DNA of 64,000 nt from Neisseriaceae bacterium (GTDB taxonomy: Bacteria > Pseudomonadota > Gammaproteobacteria > Burkholderiales > Neisseriaceae): positions 70,229-134,228 of the forward strand of contig JAGOQM010000005.1 in NCBI GenBank assembly GCA_017991555.1. The letters are read 5' to 3'. The notes beneath the pieces were generated by a model. The model saw only the letters and a list, made by a program, of their open reading frames with translations. It searched no databases and was not told the DNA's origin. Position 1 is the first letter of the stretch. The number at the start of each line of letters is the position of its first letter. Made by a program: the position numbers and the translations under genes. Below, piece after piece: positions 34,350 through 44,629 of the stretch.

Positions 34350-35522
34350 TTACAGTTTATGGCAGTAATCGCCGTGGGTGAATCCTAACCAGTTGAAATC
34401 TATGTTTTTACCAAAAGCGATGACTTTAAATAATTCGCCCATTTCGTGGGTGGCCAATAGCTTTTGGCAGGCGGCCGTGGCCTGAATGTAGTCTAGGCCG
34501 TCGGTTGGGCCCACCTGCTGGAGCAGGTCGGTGATGCCCAGGTTCAGCAACCAGTTGGCCTGAGTGGTGTAGCCGATCAGGTCGAGCTGGGCGTCCACGC
34601 CTGCCTGAGCCATGGCGGTGAAGTTCACGTGGCAGGTGAGGTCGGTTAGCCCAGGGTTAAAGAAGGGGTCGTGGACGGTGTGGTGGCGATAGTGGCCAAT
34701 CAGCGTGCCCATGCTGCGTTCTGGGTGATAGTACTGAGCCTCATCAAAGCCGTAGTCAATCATGATGATGCCGCCGCGCTGGAGGCGGGCACCGAGGGTG
34801 CTGATGAAGGCTTGTTGGGCTAAGTGTAGTTCGCTGGTGTAGGGGCGCGCCGGCAGCGGAGGGTTAATGGCGCTGGCGGCGGTAAAAAGCGGGCTGTCGG
34901 GCGCAATGGGCATGCTGGCCATTTTAAACCCCTCGTCGGTCCAAACCACGCCTTGCTGTTCAGGCCCGTGGGGCTGCCATCGGATTAGCTCGCACGCCAT
35001 GGCATCCAACACTTCGTTGCCGATCAACACCCCATCAAAGGCGTCCGGTAGGGCGCTCAGGTGGTGGACCTTGTGGGCCATTTCAGGGCACTGGGCCTGA
35101 ACCAACTGCTGCTGGCGTTGGGCCAGCTCTGGTGAGACCTCAATAATATAATAAGCGGCCACTGTGACCTGGTCTTGCACCAGCTGTTTTAAAATGCTGA
35201 CGGCCAGGTCGCCGGTGCCGGCCCCAAATTCATAAATATTGCCCGCGGTTTGCGGCAGTAGGTGGCCTAACTCTTTGGCCACGGTTTGGCCAAACAGAGG
35301 CGACAGCGTGGGGGCGGTAATAAAGTCGCCAGCGGTGCCAATTTTGGCGCTGCCACCGGTGTAATAGCCGTATTGGGGCGCGTATAGGGCCAAATCCATG
35401 TATTGAGCAAAAGGCATCCAGCCATTTTGCTGGACTAAGGTGTCTTTAATGAGGGCGACCAGTGCCTGGCTCGCGGCGGCGGCTTCGGGGCTGGGGGTGG
35501 GTAATTGAGCGTGCTGATCCAT
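34350..35522 (-). CDS. MidA/NDUFAF7-family SAM-dependent methyltransferase
   Basis: This 390-residue protein belongs to the DUF185/MidA family. MPFAQYMDLALYAPQYGYYTGG (36-57) and GTAGDFITAPTLSPLFGQ are the family hallmark, and the SAM-binding loop FGAGTGDLA is at 99-107. The mitochondrial relative methylates an arginine of a complex I subunit during assembly; whether bacterial members do the same is not established. It is a single gene, read away from mraZ, with a tRNA gene behind it on the same strand. Confidence 0.88.
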   Translation of the reverse strand: MDQHAQLPTPSPEAAAASQALVALIKDTLVQQNGWMPFAQYMDLALYAPQYGYYTGGSAKIGTAGDFITAPTLSPLFGQTVAKELGHLLPQTAGNIYEFGAGTGDLAVSILKQLVQDQVTVAAYYIIEVSPELAQRQQQLVQAQCPEMAHKVHHLSALPDAFDGVLIGNEVLDAMACELIRWQPHGPEQQGVVWTDEGFKMASMPIAPDSPLFTAASAINPPLPARPYTSELHLAQQAFISTLGARLQRGGIIMIDYGFDEAQYYHPERSMGTLIGHYRHHTVHDPFFNPGLTDLTCHVNFTAMAQAGVDAQLDLIGYTTQANWLLNLGITDLLQQVGPTDGLDYIQATAACQKLLATHEMGELFKVIAFGKNIDFNWLGFTHGDYCHKL

Positions 35523-35790
35523 ATTTGAGCATCTTAATGAGGGTCATTTGATGGCACATTATAGCCGCTGGCCTATTTTCTGACCATTTGTTGCTGATGC
35601 GGGACGTTTTCCCATCGATAAAGTGTGAAAAAGAAACTAACCCCTAAATGAAGGGGTTCTTTTGCGCTTTATCACAATATATGGCGTTTTTTATGAGTAA
35701 AGGGTATGCCAAAAGGCCTTCTGTGGGGGCGCTAATGACCGCGAAATGATTTAAGTGATTGTGTGGTAAGTGAATTTTATGCCTATTAGG
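35523..35790. other. intergenic region between midA-like gene and mraZ
   Basis: No gene is visible. It holds a long imperfect hairpin at 35617-35673 (GATAAAG...CTTTATC outside, AACCCC/GGGGTT and AAAAG/CTTTT inside). It has a partial T run and could end a transcript or form a structured RNA. Confidence 0.4.
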
Positions 35791-35819
35791 TTGACGCTAC
35801 TTGATTTATTTAATATAGT
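35791..35819 (+). promoter_or_regulatory. main dcw promoter (PmraZ)
   Basis: TTGACG (35791-35796), a 17-bp spacer and TATAGT (35814-35819). Transcription would begin near 35826, directly before the MraZ boxes. Confidence 0.8.
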
Positions 35820-35828
35820 GCAGGTAAG

Positions 35829-35853
35829 TGGGGAAAAGTGGGTGATTGTGGGG
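35829..35853 (+). promoter_or_regulatory. MraZ operator, three TGGGN boxes
   Basis: TGGGG, TGGGT and TGGGG at 35829, 35839 and 35849 are spaced exactly 10 bp, the known MraZ recognition pattern. They lie at the expected transcription start, where MraZ binding would repress the cluster. Confidence 0.85.
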
Positions 35854-35916
35854 TAAAATAGCCATAATTTACCAATAACACCCCAGCCTTTTGAACGAAC
35901 CACACAAAGGATGACT

Positions 35917-36363
35917 ATGTTTGGTGGTGTGAGCGTACTCAATTTAGACGGCAAAGGTCGTTTGGCGATTCCCGCCAAGCACCGGGAAGTCTTGTTGCGC
36001 TTGTACTCACAGAGCCTGGTGGTGACGTTGGAAGCGGATGATCACCTGTTGATTTATCCAGAAGACAACTGGCGTGAAGTAGAAGCAAGGCTGTTGAAGC
36101 TGCCGACCGGTAATCCGGTATTAAAGGCCTATCAACGTTTGGTTCTAGGGCACGCAGAAAACCAAGACATGGACAGCGCTGGGCGTATTCTATTACCAAA
36201 CCGGTTGCGCGAGCGGGTGTCATTAACAAAAGAAGTGGCTTTAGTCGGAATGGGTAATCGATTTGAGCTGTGGGATGTGAGTCGTTGGGACGAGCAAACT
36301 ACAGCGGCATTGTCTGTTAGTCGTGAAGAGTTGGCTCAGAATTTGGGAGATTTTTCGTTGTGA
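35917..36363 (+). CDS. mraZ: transcriptional regulator MraZ
   Basis: MraZ is the nucleoid-binding repressor of the division and cell-wall cluster. The 148-residue protein has two SpoVT/AbrB-like halves with the DxxGR pattern, [15 protein letters not shown] near residue 10 and [15 protein letters not shown] near 86. The start at 35917 gives the usual MFGGV N-terminus with AAAGGA 5 nt upstream; an ATG two codons earlier lies within that site. It overlaps rsmH by 4 nt. Its own operator is seen at 35829-35853. Confidence 0.96.
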   Translation: MFGGVSVLNLDGKGRLAIPAKHREVLLRLYSQSLVVTLEADDHLLIYPEDNWREVEARLLKLPTGNPVLKAYQRLVLGHAENQDMDSAGRILLPNRLRERVSLTKEVALVGMGNRFELWDVSRWDEQTTAALSVSREELAQNLGDFSL

Positions 36364-37307
36364 GTCAATTCCAACATGTAACCGTATTGCTTAATGAGGC
36401 CGTTGCGGGTCTGAACATCCAGCCAGAAGGCACCTATATCGATGGCACCTTCGGTAGGGGAGGGCACAGCCGGCTTATTTTAAAGAGCTTAGGCCCTAAA
36501 GGTCGTTTGGTGGTGTTTGATAAAGATCCACAGGCGATTGCGGTGGCCGAAGCGCTGGCGGCAGAAGACCCCCGCGTTTTGGTGGTGCATCAGGGCTTTG
36601 CCACCCTGTCTGAGTCGCTGACTCAGTTGGGCATCGACACCATCAATGGCGCCTTGTTTGACCTGGGCATTTCCTCGCCCCAAATCGACGACGGCAGCCG
36701 TGGCTTTAGCTTCCGTTTTGATGCGCCGCTAGACATGCGCATGGACACCACCAGAGGCATTACCGCCGCACAGTGGTTGGCCGAAGCGCCAGAAGAAGAC
36801 ATTAGAGAGGTAGTAAAAACATATGGTGAAGAGCGGTTTAATCGCCAGGTTGCAGCAGCCATTGTTGCGCGGCGTGAAGAAAGCCCCATCACAACAACGG
36901 GTGAGCTCGCCAAGCTGGTGGCACAGGTCGTCCATACTCGCGACTACAAGCAAGACCCCGCGACGCGCACGTTTCAAGCGATAAGGATTTTTATTAACCG
37001 TGAGTTGGATGAGGTGGCCGCGATGCTGCCTCAGGCAGTCCAGCACCTAGCGGTGGGCGGACGTTTGGCGGTGATTAGCTTTCATTCTTTAGAAGACCGC
37101 ATGGTGAAGCAGTTTATGAAAAAGCACGCCACCCATGCGCCATTGCCAAAATGGGCCATGGTGAAAGAGGCCGACATGCCGCAGCCGCCTTTAACCTTAA
37201 TAGGTAAGGCGCAAAAGCCAAGTAAGGCCGAAGTTTCTGGTAATCCACGTGCCCGCTCTGCGGTGTTGCGCGTGGCCGAACGCACTCAGGGCCAGTTTGA
37301 TGAATAA
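36360..37307 (+). CDS. rsmH: 16S rRNA m4C1402 methyltransferase RsmH
   Basis: RsmH (MraW) methylates N4 of C1402 in 16S rRNA. The 315-residue protein has [10 protein letters not shown] at its start, the SAM-binding stretch [13 protein letters not shown] near 27-39, and the typical [21 protein letters not shown] and [23 protein letters not shown] segments. It begins with GTG overlapping the mraZ stop by 4 nt (GTGA) and overlaps ftsL by 8 nt, so translation is coupled through all three genes. Confidence 0.97.
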   Translation: MSQFQHVTVLLNEAVAGLNIQPEGTYIDGTFGRGGHSRLILKSLGPKGRLVVFDKDPQAIAVAEALAAEDPRVLVVHQGFATLSESLTQLGIDTINGALFDLGISSPQIDDGSRGFSFRFDAPLDMRMDTTRGITAAQWLAEAPEEDIREVVKTYGEERFNRQVAAAIVARREESPITTTGELAKLVAQVVHTRDYKQDPATRTFQAIRIFINRELDEVAAMLPQAVQHLAVGGRLAVISFHSLEDRMVKQFMKKHATHAPLPKWAMVKEADMPQPPLTLIGKAQKPSKAEVSGNPRARSAVLRVAERTQGQFDE

Positions 37308-37566
37308 GTTGAACGTGCTGTTGTTTGTGTTGGTGATTGCCTCCGGCGTGGCCGTGGTGACGGTTCAAGACAGGTCACGTAGTTACACCAGTGAAATTGA
37401 GCGGGCGCAGAAAAGCGCCCAGCTGTTAGATGAGCAGTTTGCCAGTATGCAGTTGGAGCAGGCCAGGTTGGCCAGCCATGCAAACGTACAGGTTTTGGCA
37501 CAGCAGCAAGGGCTGTATGTGCCACTCATTCAAGATGTTAAAGAGATTAACCTAAGACAAGAGTAG
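37300..37566 (+). CDS. ftsL: cell division protein FtsL
   Basis: This 88-residue bitopic membrane protein has one N-terminal transmembrane segment (about residues 4-20) and a periplasmic coiled coil with a leucine-zipper-like heptad pattern (about 27-70), matching FtsL in size and layout. FtsL joins FtsB and FtsQ in the divisome and activates FtsWI. Sequence identity in this family is low, so position between rsmH and ftsI is the strongest evidence. The start at 37300 overlaps the rsmH end; the longer frame has no support. Confidence 0.9.
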   Translation: MNKLNVLLFVLVIASGVAVVTVQDRSRSYTSEIERAQKSAQLLDEQFASMQLEQARLASHANVQVLAQQQGLYVPLIQDVKEINLRQE

Positions 37567-37571
37567 CCATC

Positions 37572-39299
37572 ATGCTGATTAAAAACGAGTACAAGCCGCA
37601 AATGGTGACCGCAACCCAAACCAAGAAGCCCACTTCTGGTAATGGGCGGATGCTGCTCGTCTTGCTGTTGCTGGTGGCAGGCTTCGTGGCGTTAATCGGC
37701 CGAGGCGTGTACTTACAAACCTCGAAGCAGGATTTTCTGTTGCAGCAGGGCAATCAGCGCTTTGTGCGCACCATCCCCATGATGGCCACTCGTGGCGCTA
37801 TTTATGACCGCAGCGGCCGGCCGATTGCCTTAAGCGCCCCCACCAAATCTATTTTTGCGACCCCGTCGAGCATGCCAGAACCCACCAGCGCCGAAATGCG
37901 TGAGCTGGCAGGATTGCTGGGCATGCCGGTGGCAGAGCTGTCAGAAAAACTCGGCCGCAAAGACCGCGGCTTCGTGTACTTAAAGCGCCAGATGTCGATG
38001 GAGGCAGCCGATCAGATTAAAGCCTTAGGCATTAAGGGCATTGCGTTTCAGCCTGAATCTAAGCGTTTTTATCCTACCGGTGACCTGTTTGCCCACGTGA
38101 TTGGCTTTGCCGGCCTTGATGGTCATGGCCAAGAAGGTTTAGAGCTGGCGCGCGATAAGTTGCTCACCGGCACCGACGGCGCGCGCATGGTGTTGCGCGA
38201 CAACCGTGGCAACATTGTGGACAACATCGATTCGCCCAACAACAAACAGCCGCAAAATGGTCAAGACATGGTGCTGTCGCTGGACCAGCAAATCCAGCTG
38301 CTGGCCTATGACGAACTGAATAAGGCCGTCGACAAGCACAAAGCCAAATCTGGCAGCGCCGTGGTGTTGGATGCGCAAACGGGTGAAGTACTGGCCTTGG
38401 TGAATGCGCCAACGTTTGACCCGAGCAAGCCTGGCGGCTCCACCCCAGACATGCGCCGTAACCGTGCCGTCACCGACATGCTTGAGCCTGGCTCGACCAT
38501 GAAGCCGTTCCCAGTGGCCTTTGCCTTAGATGAAGGCAAGGTCAACCCCAATACCTTAATGAACACGATGCCGTATAAAATCGGCCCCAATCGCGTGCGT
38601 GACACGCATGACTACCCCAGCCTGACCGTGCGCGGCGTGTTGCAAAAGTCTTCTAACGTGGGCTCCAGCAAAATGTCGGCGATGTTTACGCCTGAGCAAA
38701 TGTATCAGTTTTATAAGTCAGTAGGCTTTGGCACCAGAACCGGGTCGACGTTCCCTGGCGAAAGCCCAGGCATGGTGCGACACTGGGAAGGCTGGCGTCC
38801 GTTTGAACAAGCGACCATGTCGTTTGGCTATGGCATCCAGGTTAACCTGTTGCAGTTGGCGCGCGCTTACACGGTATTTACCACCGACGGTAAACTTTTA
38901 CCGGCCACGTTCCTCAAACAGGACAAAGCCCCTGCGGGAACCCAAGTGATTAAGCCTGAAACGGCGCAAGCCATCCGTGAAATGATGATTTCAGTGACGG
39001 AAAAAGGCGGTACGGGAACGCGCGGTTCAATTGATGGCTTTGACGTGGCGGCAAAATCGGGAACGGCCCGTAAGCTGGTGGATGGACGTTATTCTGCCAC
39101 CAAACATACGGGGATGTTTATTGGGTTTGCGCCGGCTCAAAACCCTCGGGTGATTGTGGCGGTGTTGATTGATGAGCCGTCCGACAATGGGTACTACGGC
39201 GGCGTGACGGCAGGGCCTCCCTTTAAAGAAATTCTAAGCAACAGCTTAAGAATTCTGGGTGTGGCGCCAACCAAAGCGACGACCAAGGAGTCTTTGTAA
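37572..39299 (+). CDS. ftsI: peptidoglycan transpeptidase FtsI (PBP3)
   Basis: FtsI crosslinks septal peptidoglycan and works with FtsW. The 575-residue class B penicillin-binding protein has an N-terminal membrane anchor (about 27-46), the dimerisation domain, and the penicillin-binding motifs STMK at 308-311 (active-site Ser308), SSN at 360-362 and KSGT at 495-498. Length is as expected. It follows ftsL by 5 nt. It is the target of beta-lactams. Confidence 0.97.
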   Translation: MLIKNEYKPQMVTATQTKKPTSGNGRMLLVLLLLVAGFVALIGRGVYLQTSKQDFLLQQGNQRFVRTIPMMATRGAIYDRSGRPIALSAPTKSIFATPSSMPEPTSAEMRELAGLLGMPVAELSEKLGRKDRGFVYLKRQMSMEAADQIKALGIKGIAFQPESKRFYPTGDLFAHVIGFAGLDGHGQEGLELARDKLLTGTDGARMVLRDNRGNIVDNIDSPNNKQPQNGQDMVLSLDQQIQLLAYDELNKAVDKHKAKSGSAVVLDAQTGEVLALVNAPTFDPSKPGGSTPDMRRNRAVTDMLEPGSTMKPFPVAFALDEGKVNPNTLMNTMPYKIGPNRVRDTHDYPSLTVRGVLQKSSNVGSSKMSAMFTPEQMYQFYKSVGFGTRTGSTFPGESPGMVRHWEGWRPFEQATMSFGYGIQVNLLQLARAYTVFTTDGKLLPATFLKQDKAPAGTQVIKPETAQAIREMMISVTEKGGTGTRGSIDGFDVAAKSGTARKLVDGRYSATKHTGMFIGFAPAQNPRVIVAVLIDEPSDNGYYGGVTAGPPFKEILSNSLRILGVAPTKATTKESL

Positions 39300-39324
39300 C
39301 AAAAACCAACGAAAAAGAGCAAAC

Positions 39325-40803
39325 ATGATTAGCCAACTTACCCCCTTAAAATCATTAGATTTAACGGTGTTGTCGCCTTACAAGCTAAAAAATGCTCGCC
39401 CAGTGATGGACAGCCGTAAGGTGACCCCTGGCGACCTATTTTTGGCCTGCCCAGGGGGCAGCGTGGATGGACGGGATTACATTGCCGCAGCCTTAAAACA
39501 GGGTGCGGCTTTTGTGCTTTGGGACGACGCCGATGGCTTTGCCTGGCAAGATGAGTGGCAGGTACCCAACTTAGCGGTTTCTCAACTGGCCGAACAGGCT
39601 GGGGTGGTGGCCGCTTATTTATTGGGCGAACCCGCTCGGGCCTTAAACTGTATTGGCATTACCGGCACCAATGGCAAAACCTCGATTAGCCAGTGGCTGG
39701 CTCAGGCCTTGGACCTTTTAGGCGAACGCTGTGCGGTTATGGGCACGGTGGGCAACGGCTTTTGGGGTGAGCTGATTGAAGCGACCCACACCACGCCAGA
39801 CCCAGTGTCGATTCAGGGCGTCATTCGTGACGTGGTGGCGCAGGGCGCCAAAGCCTTGGCCATGGAAGTATCGAGCCATGGCCTGGCCCAAGGGCGCGTG
39901 AACGGGGTGACGTTCCACACCGCCGTGTTCACCAACTTGACCCGTGACCATTTAGACTATCATGGTGACATGGCCAGCTACGGCGCCATGAAAAGCCGCC
40001 TGTTTTATTGGCAAGGTTTGCAGCATGCGGTGATTAACGTTGATGACGATTATGGCGCACAGCTGGCGGCGACCTTGGCGGAAGACAGCCGAAATAAAGC
40101 CGAAGTCGTCACCTACGGCTTTTTGGACGAAGCCATTGTTAAGATTGCGTCTTTTGAGCCGTCTTTGGATGGCATGCGCATAGGCTTTGAAACCCCGTGG
40201 GGCAATGGCGAACTAAACACGGCATTACTGGGTCGGTTTAATGCACAGAACCTCGCCGCGTGCGTGGGCGTTTTGTGCGCTCAGGGCCATGATTTAGCCC
40301 GCGTTCTGGCGGTGTTGGCCCACATTAAGCCAGCCACTGGGCGCATGGACTGCGTGAAGTTACCGAATAAACCGCTGGTGGTGGTGGACTATGCCCACAC
40401 CCCAGACGCGTTAGAAAAGGCCTTGACCACGCTGCACGAAGTGAAGGCCGACGACAGCGAGCTGTGGTGCGTGTTTGGCTGCGGTGGCAACCGTGATAAG
40501 GGCAAGCGCCCCTTGATGGGCGCAGTGGCGCAGCAGTTTGCCGACCGCGCCGTGGTGACCAGCGACAACCCGCGCCTAGAGGACCCGCACAGCATTATTG
40601 CCGATATTTTGCCCGCCGTGCCTCATCCGGCCTTGGTGGAAGTAGACCGCGCAGAGGCGATTCGCGCCACCATCGCCTTGGCCAAGCCCAACGACATTGT
40701 GTTGATTGCGGGCAAGGGCCACGAAACCTACCAGGATGTTGGCGGGCAAAAACATCATTTTTCCGACTTTGAAGTGGCTATGAACGCACTGGAGCAAAAA
40801 TAA
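39325..40803 (+). CDS. murE: UDP-MurNAc-tripeptide ligase MurE (meso-DAP adding)
   Basis: MurE adds the third residue to UDP-MurNAc-L-Ala-D-Glu. The 492-residue Mur ligase has the ATP-binding GTNGKTS at 114-120, the carbamylated Lys in AMKSRLF (K223), and DNPR at 414-417, the sequence that selects meso-diaminopimelate, so a Gram-negative type peptidoglycan is expected. The start at 39325 gives the usual length; the ribosome site is weak (AAAGAG). It follows ftsI by 25 nt and precedes murF by 5 nt. Confidence 0.96.
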   Translation: MISQLTPLKSLDLTVLSPYKLKNARPVMDSRKVTPGDLFLACPGGSVDGRDYIAAALKQGAAFVLWDDADGFAWQDEWQVPNLAVSQLAEQAGVVAAYLLGEPARALNCIGITGTNGKTSISQWLAQALDLLGERCAVMGTVGNGFWGELIEATHTTPDPVSIQGVIRDVVAQGAKALAMEVSSHGLAQGRVNGVTFHTAVFTNLTRDHLDYHGDMASYGAMKSRLFYWQGLQHAVINVDDDYGAQLAATLAEDSRNKAEVVTYGFLDEAIVKIASFEPSLDGMRIGFETPWGNGELNTALLGRFNAQNLAACVGVLCAQGHDLARVLAVLAHIKPATGRMDCVKLPNKPLVVVDYAHTPDALEKALTTLHEVKADDSELWCVFGCGGNRDKGKRPLMGAVAQQFADRAVVTSDNPRLEDPHSIIADILPAVPHPALVEVDRAEAIRATIALAKPNDIVLIAGKGHETYQDVGGQKHHFSDFEVAMNALEQK

Positions 40804-40808
40804 ACATC

Positions 40809-42176
40809 ATGATTCTAGACCTGAACTTTGTTTACCAAACGTTTGCGATCCCTTTGCCCTTAGACCAGGCCAACCAAAAAGTACGCCAGGTATCGACCAA
40901 CAGCCAAGCCATCGGTGAAGGCGACGTGTTTGTGGCGCTGAAGGGCGAACGCTTTGACGCCCACGACTTCGTGCTGGACGCCCTTAATAAAGGCGCCATT
41001 TTGGCGCTTGTGCGCGAAGATTTTCAATCGAGCGACCCGCGCGTGATCCGCGTGCCAGATACGCTGGCCGCCTTAGGCCAACTGGCCAAGGCCTGGCGCG
41101 ACTGCTTAGACATTAAAGTCGTGGGCATTACCGGTTCTAGTGGCAAAACCACGGTTAAGGAAATGACCGCCAGCATTGCTCGCGAGGCGTTGGGCAAGGC
41201 CGCGGTGTTGGCCACTCAGGGCAACCTCAACAACGACATCGGCCTACCGCTGACGCTGCTACAGCTGACGGCCGCGCACAAAGTGGCCATCATCGAGATG
41301 GGCATGAACCATTTTGGTGAACTGACCTACTTAACCCATTTGGCGCGTCCCGACGTGGCCTTGGTAAACAACGCCCTGCGGGCGCATGTGGGCTGTGGTT
41401 TTGACGGCGTGGATGACATCGCCCGCGCCAAGAGCGAAATTTACGCTGGTTTGAACCAGCAGGGCTTGGCGCTGATTCCGTGCGAAGACGCCAACGTGGC
41501 CATTTTTATTGACGCGACCCAAGGCTTGTCGACGCAGACGTTTGGCCTGAACCAAGGCGATGTTCATGCCGAAAACGTGGTGCTGTCGCCCTTGTCTAGC
41601 CGCTTTGAGCTGGTGTGTGCCGCAGGCCGCTACGTCATTGAGCTGCCGACGGCGGGTGCCCATAATGTGGCCAACGCGGTGGCCGCAGCGAGCCTGGCCT
41701 TGGCCTTGGGCTGGTCTTTGCAAAATATTGCGCAAGGATTGACACAATTCAGTAACATTTCTGGCCGATTACAAGTAAAATCTGCCTCCGGCGGCGCCCG
41801 CGTTTTGGACGATACTTACAATGCCAATCCAGACTCAATGAAGGCGGCTCTGAAGGTGTTGGCCCAGTTTGACGCGCCGCGCTTTTTTGTCATGGGCGAC
41901 ATGGGCGAGCTGGGCGAGGGCGCCGAGCAGCTGCACGTGGAAGTGGGTGCGTTTGCCCAAGAGCTGGGCATTGAAACGCTGTATGCCTTAGGCCCGCTGA
42001 GTCAGGCGGCCGCTACTGCCTTTGGCGCTGGCGCCGAGCACTTTGACAGCATGGACGCACTGAATGCGGCTTTGCTACAGACGGTCCCTGCCGACGCCAC
42101 CGTGTTGGTGAAGGGGTCACGATTTATGAAGATGGAACGAGCGGTGAAAGCCCTTGTGGATAATCAGTCACGTTAA
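40809..42176 (+). CDS. murF: UDP-MurNAc-pentapeptide synthetase MurF
   Basis: MurF adds D-Ala-D-Ala to the tripeptide precursor. The 455-residue protein has the three Mur ligase domains, ATP loop GSSGKTT at 109-115, [11 protein letters not shown] and the MGMNHFGEL segment, and [15 protein letters not shown] near 336, all typical for MurF. It follows murE by 5 nt and precedes mraY by 8 nt. Confidence 0.96.
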   Translation: MILDLNFVYQTFAIPLPLDQANQKVRQVSTNSQAIGEGDVFVALKGERFDAHDFVLDALNKGAILALVREDFQSSDPRVIRVPDTLAALGQLAKAWRDCLDIKVVGITGSSGKTTVKEMTASIAREALGKAAVLATQGNLNNDIGLPLTLLQLTAAHKVAIIEMGMNHFGELTYLTHLARPDVALVNNALRAHVGCGFDGVDDIARAKSEIYAGLNQQGLALIPCEDANVAIFIDATQGLSTQTFGLNQGDVHAENVVLSPLSSRFELVCAAGRYVIELPTAGAHNVANAVAAASLALALGWSLQNIAQGLTQFSNISGRLQVKSASGGARVLDDTYNANPDSMKAALKVLAQFDAPRFFVMGDMGELGEGAEQLHVEVGAFAQELGIETLYALGPLSQAAATAFGAGAEHFDSMDALNAALLQTVPADATVLVKGSRFMKMERAVKALVDNQSR

Positions 42177-42184
42177 GGAACGTC

Positions 42185-43270
42185 ATGTTAATTTGGATTG
42201 CCCAGTTTTTTGATGGTTGGGTCAGCGGTGTTGGGGTGGTGAGCTACACCACGTTTAGAGCGGTGGCTGCGGCCCTAACTGCTTTGATTTTTAGCTTGTT
42301 TTTAGGCCCTTGGACCATTAGAAAGCTCACTCAGTTAAAAGTGGGTCAAGCCATTCGTCAAGATGGCCCGCAAACCCACTTAGTGAAGGTGGGCACGCCC
42401 ACCATGGGCGGCTCCCTGATTTTGACCGCGATCGCGGTCAGCACTTTACTGTGGGCGAACTTAACCAACGGCTACATTTGGCTGTTGCTGCTGGTGACCT
42501 TAGGCGTTGGCGCTTTAGGCTTTTACGATGACTGGCGCAAAGTGGTTTATAAAGACCCGAACGGCGTGTCGGCACGGTTTAAACTGGTGTGGCAGTCCAG
42601 CATCGCCTTAGGCGCAGGCCTGTATTTGTTCTACTCGGCCAACCTGCCCGCATCGACAGAATTTATTGTGCCTTTTTTCAAAAGCATCGTGTACCCCATG
42701 GGTGCGGTGGGCTTTTTGGTACTGACCTATTTGGTAATCGTGGGCACGTCTAACGCCGTGAACCTCACCGATGGCCTTGATGGCCTAGCGGCCTTGCCGG
42801 TGGTATTGGTGTCGGCGGGCCTGGCGATTTTTGCTTACGCCAGCGGCCACTTTGAGTTTGCGCATTATTTACAGCTGCCGCACATTCCCGGGGCCAACGA
42901 AGTGGTGATTTTCTGCGCCGCCATTTGTGGCGCCTGCTTGGGCTTCCTGTGGTTTAACGCCTACCCCGCACAAGTGTTTATGGGCGACGTCGGGGCCTTG
43001 GCCTTGGGCGCTGCTCTGGGTACGGTCGCGGTGATTGTGCGCCAAGAAATTGTGCTGTTTATCATGGGCGGTCTGTTTGTGGTGGAAGCAGTGTCGGTGA
43101 TGCTGCAAGTGGGCTCATACAAAATGCGCCGCAAGCGTATTTTCTTGATGGCGCCTTTGCACCATCACTTTGAAGAAGCCGGTTGGAAAGAAACGCAGGT
43201 CGTGGTGCGCTTTTGGATCATCACCATGATTTTGGTCTTAATTGGTTTAGCGACTTTAAAAATTCGATAA
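42185..43270 (+). CDS. mraY: phospho-MurNAc-pentapeptide transferase MraY
   Basis: MraY transfers phospho-MurNAc-pentapeptide to undecaprenyl phosphate, making lipid I at the inner membrane. The 361-residue protein has about ten transmembrane helices and the catalytic signatures [30 protein letters not shown] and APLHHHFE. The order and spacing match the family. It follows murF by 8 nt, and a 12-nt gap leads to murD. Confidence 0.97.
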   Translation: MLIWIAQFFDGWVSGVGVVSYTTFRAVAAALTALIFSLFLGPWTIRKLTQLKVGQAIRQDGPQTHLVKVGTPTMGGSLILTAIAVSTLLWANLTNGYIWLLLLVTLGVGALGFYDDWRKVVYKDPNGVSARFKLVWQSSIALGAGLYLFYSANLPASTEFIVPFFKSIVYPMGAVGFLVLTYLVIVGTSNAVNLTDGLDGLAALPVVLVSAGLAIFAYASGHFEFAHYLQLPHIPGANEVVIFCAAICGACLGFLWFNAYPAQVFMGDVGALALGAALGTVAVIVRQEIVLFIMGGLFVVEAVSVMLQVGSYKMRRKRIFLMAPLHHHFEEAGWKETQVVVRFWIITMILVLIGLATLKIR

Positions 43271-43282
43271 TAGAAGAGTGAC

Positions 43283-44629
43283 ATGGACTTTCAGAATCAA
43301 CGGGTTTTGGTATTGGGTTTAGGCCAGACAGGGCTGTCTCTACTGACCTATTTAAAACAGGCTGGTGCGACAGTTGCTGGGTTTGATGCGCAATTAAGCG
43401 CCGAGCGGGCACAGGCCTTGACCGAGGCCTATGCCACCGACGCTTGGTTTTCGGGCGAGCTCAGCGCTGTGCTCGCGGCCCATGATTTTGACTGTTTGGC
43501 CTTAAGCCCCGGCGTGGCCTCACGCCATCCCGACATTGTCGCCTTCCAGGCGCAAGGCGGCTTGGTGTTGGGCGACGTGGCCATTTGGTCGGCGCTGGTG
43601 CAAAAAACCGACGCCAAAGTGATCGCCATCACTGGGTCTAACGGCAAAAGTACCGTGACCGCCTTAGTGGGCTTTTTGTGCGAACGTTTGGGCTTGAATA
43701 CCGTGGTGGCAGGGAACATTGGCCTGCCGGTGTTAGACGCCTGGCGCGCTCAGCTGGCCCAGCCTGCCGACGTGTGGGTGGTGGAGCTGTCGAGCTTTCA
43801 GCTAGACACGGTGACGCGCTTGAACGCAGACGCGGTGTGCGTGCTGAATATTTCGGAAGACCATTTGGACCGCTACGACAACTTATTGGACTATGCCCAC
43901 AGCAAGGCCAAGATTTTATTGGGCGCCAAGCAGCAAGTGTTGAATGCGGATGACGCCTTGTGTCGCGCGATGGCGGCCAAAGGCGAAGCGATTAAGTGGT
44001 TTTCACTGGCCCGAAAAAGCGATTACTGGGTGGACATTACCCAACCCGCCTTGCCCCTAATGCAGGGTGACCAAGTGCTGCTCAGCGCAGAGCAGCTACC
44101 GCTGCAAGGCTTACACAACGCCGCCAACGTGTTGGTGGCCTTGGCCTTATGCGAAGCGATTGGCCTAGCCATGCCGGCGCTGTTGGCCGCCTTGCCCGAC
44201 TTCCGTGGTTTGGCTCATCGGGTCGAAAAGATCGGTGAGAAAAACGGCGTGGTGTTTATTGACGATTCTAAAGGCACCAACGTGGGTGCCACCTGTGCCG
44301 CCCTGGCTGGCTTTGTGGCCCCGGTGCTGTTGATTGCCGGTGGCGATGGCAAAGGCCAAGATTTTTCACTGTTGGCCGATACGGTGGCCGATAAGGCGAA
44401 AGCGGTGTTGTTGATTGGGCGGGATGCGCCTTTGATTGCCGCCGCCTGTGCCCACCTAAAAGTGCCCTTGATTCAGTGCGCGACGTTGCCAGAGGCCACT
44501 GAAAAAGCGTATGCGCTGGCCCAAGCGGGTGACATTGTGTTGTTGAGCCCGGCCTGTGCCAGCTTGGACATGTTTGACAATTATGGGCATCGTGCTCAAG
44601 TCTTTATTGAGGCCTTTCAATCCTTATGA
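43283..44629 (+). CDS. murD: UDP-MurNAc-Ala D-glutamate ligase MurD
   Basis: MurD adds D-Glu to UDP-MurNAc-L-Ala. The 448-residue protein has the N-terminal Rossmann-like LVLGLGQTGLS (9-19), the ATP loop GSNGKST at 118-124, ELSSFQLDTV, and the C-terminal DDSKGTNVGAT near 334, all characteristic of MurD. It overlaps ftsW by 4 nt. Confidence 0.97.
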   Translation: MDFQNQRVLVLGLGQTGLSLLTYLKQAGATVAGFDAQLSAERAQALTEAYATDAWFSGELSAVLAAHDFDCLALSPGVASRHPDIVAFQAQGGLVLGDVAIWSALVQKTDAKVIAITGSNGKSTVTALVGFLCERLGLNTVVAGNIGLPVLDAWRAQLAQPADVWVVELSSFQLDTVTRLNADAVCVLNISEDHLDRYDNLLDYAHSKAKILLGAKQQVLNADDALCRAMAAKGEAIKWFSLARKSDYWVDITQPALPLMQGDQVLLSAEQLPLQGLHNAANVLVALALCEAIGLAMPALLAALPDFRGLAHRVEKIGEKNGVVFIDDSKGTNVGATCAALAGFVAPVLLIAGGDGKGQDFSLLADTVADKAKAVLLIGRDAPLIAAACAHLKVPLIQCATLPEATEKAYALAQAGDIVLLSPACASLDMFDNYGHRAQVFIEAFQSL

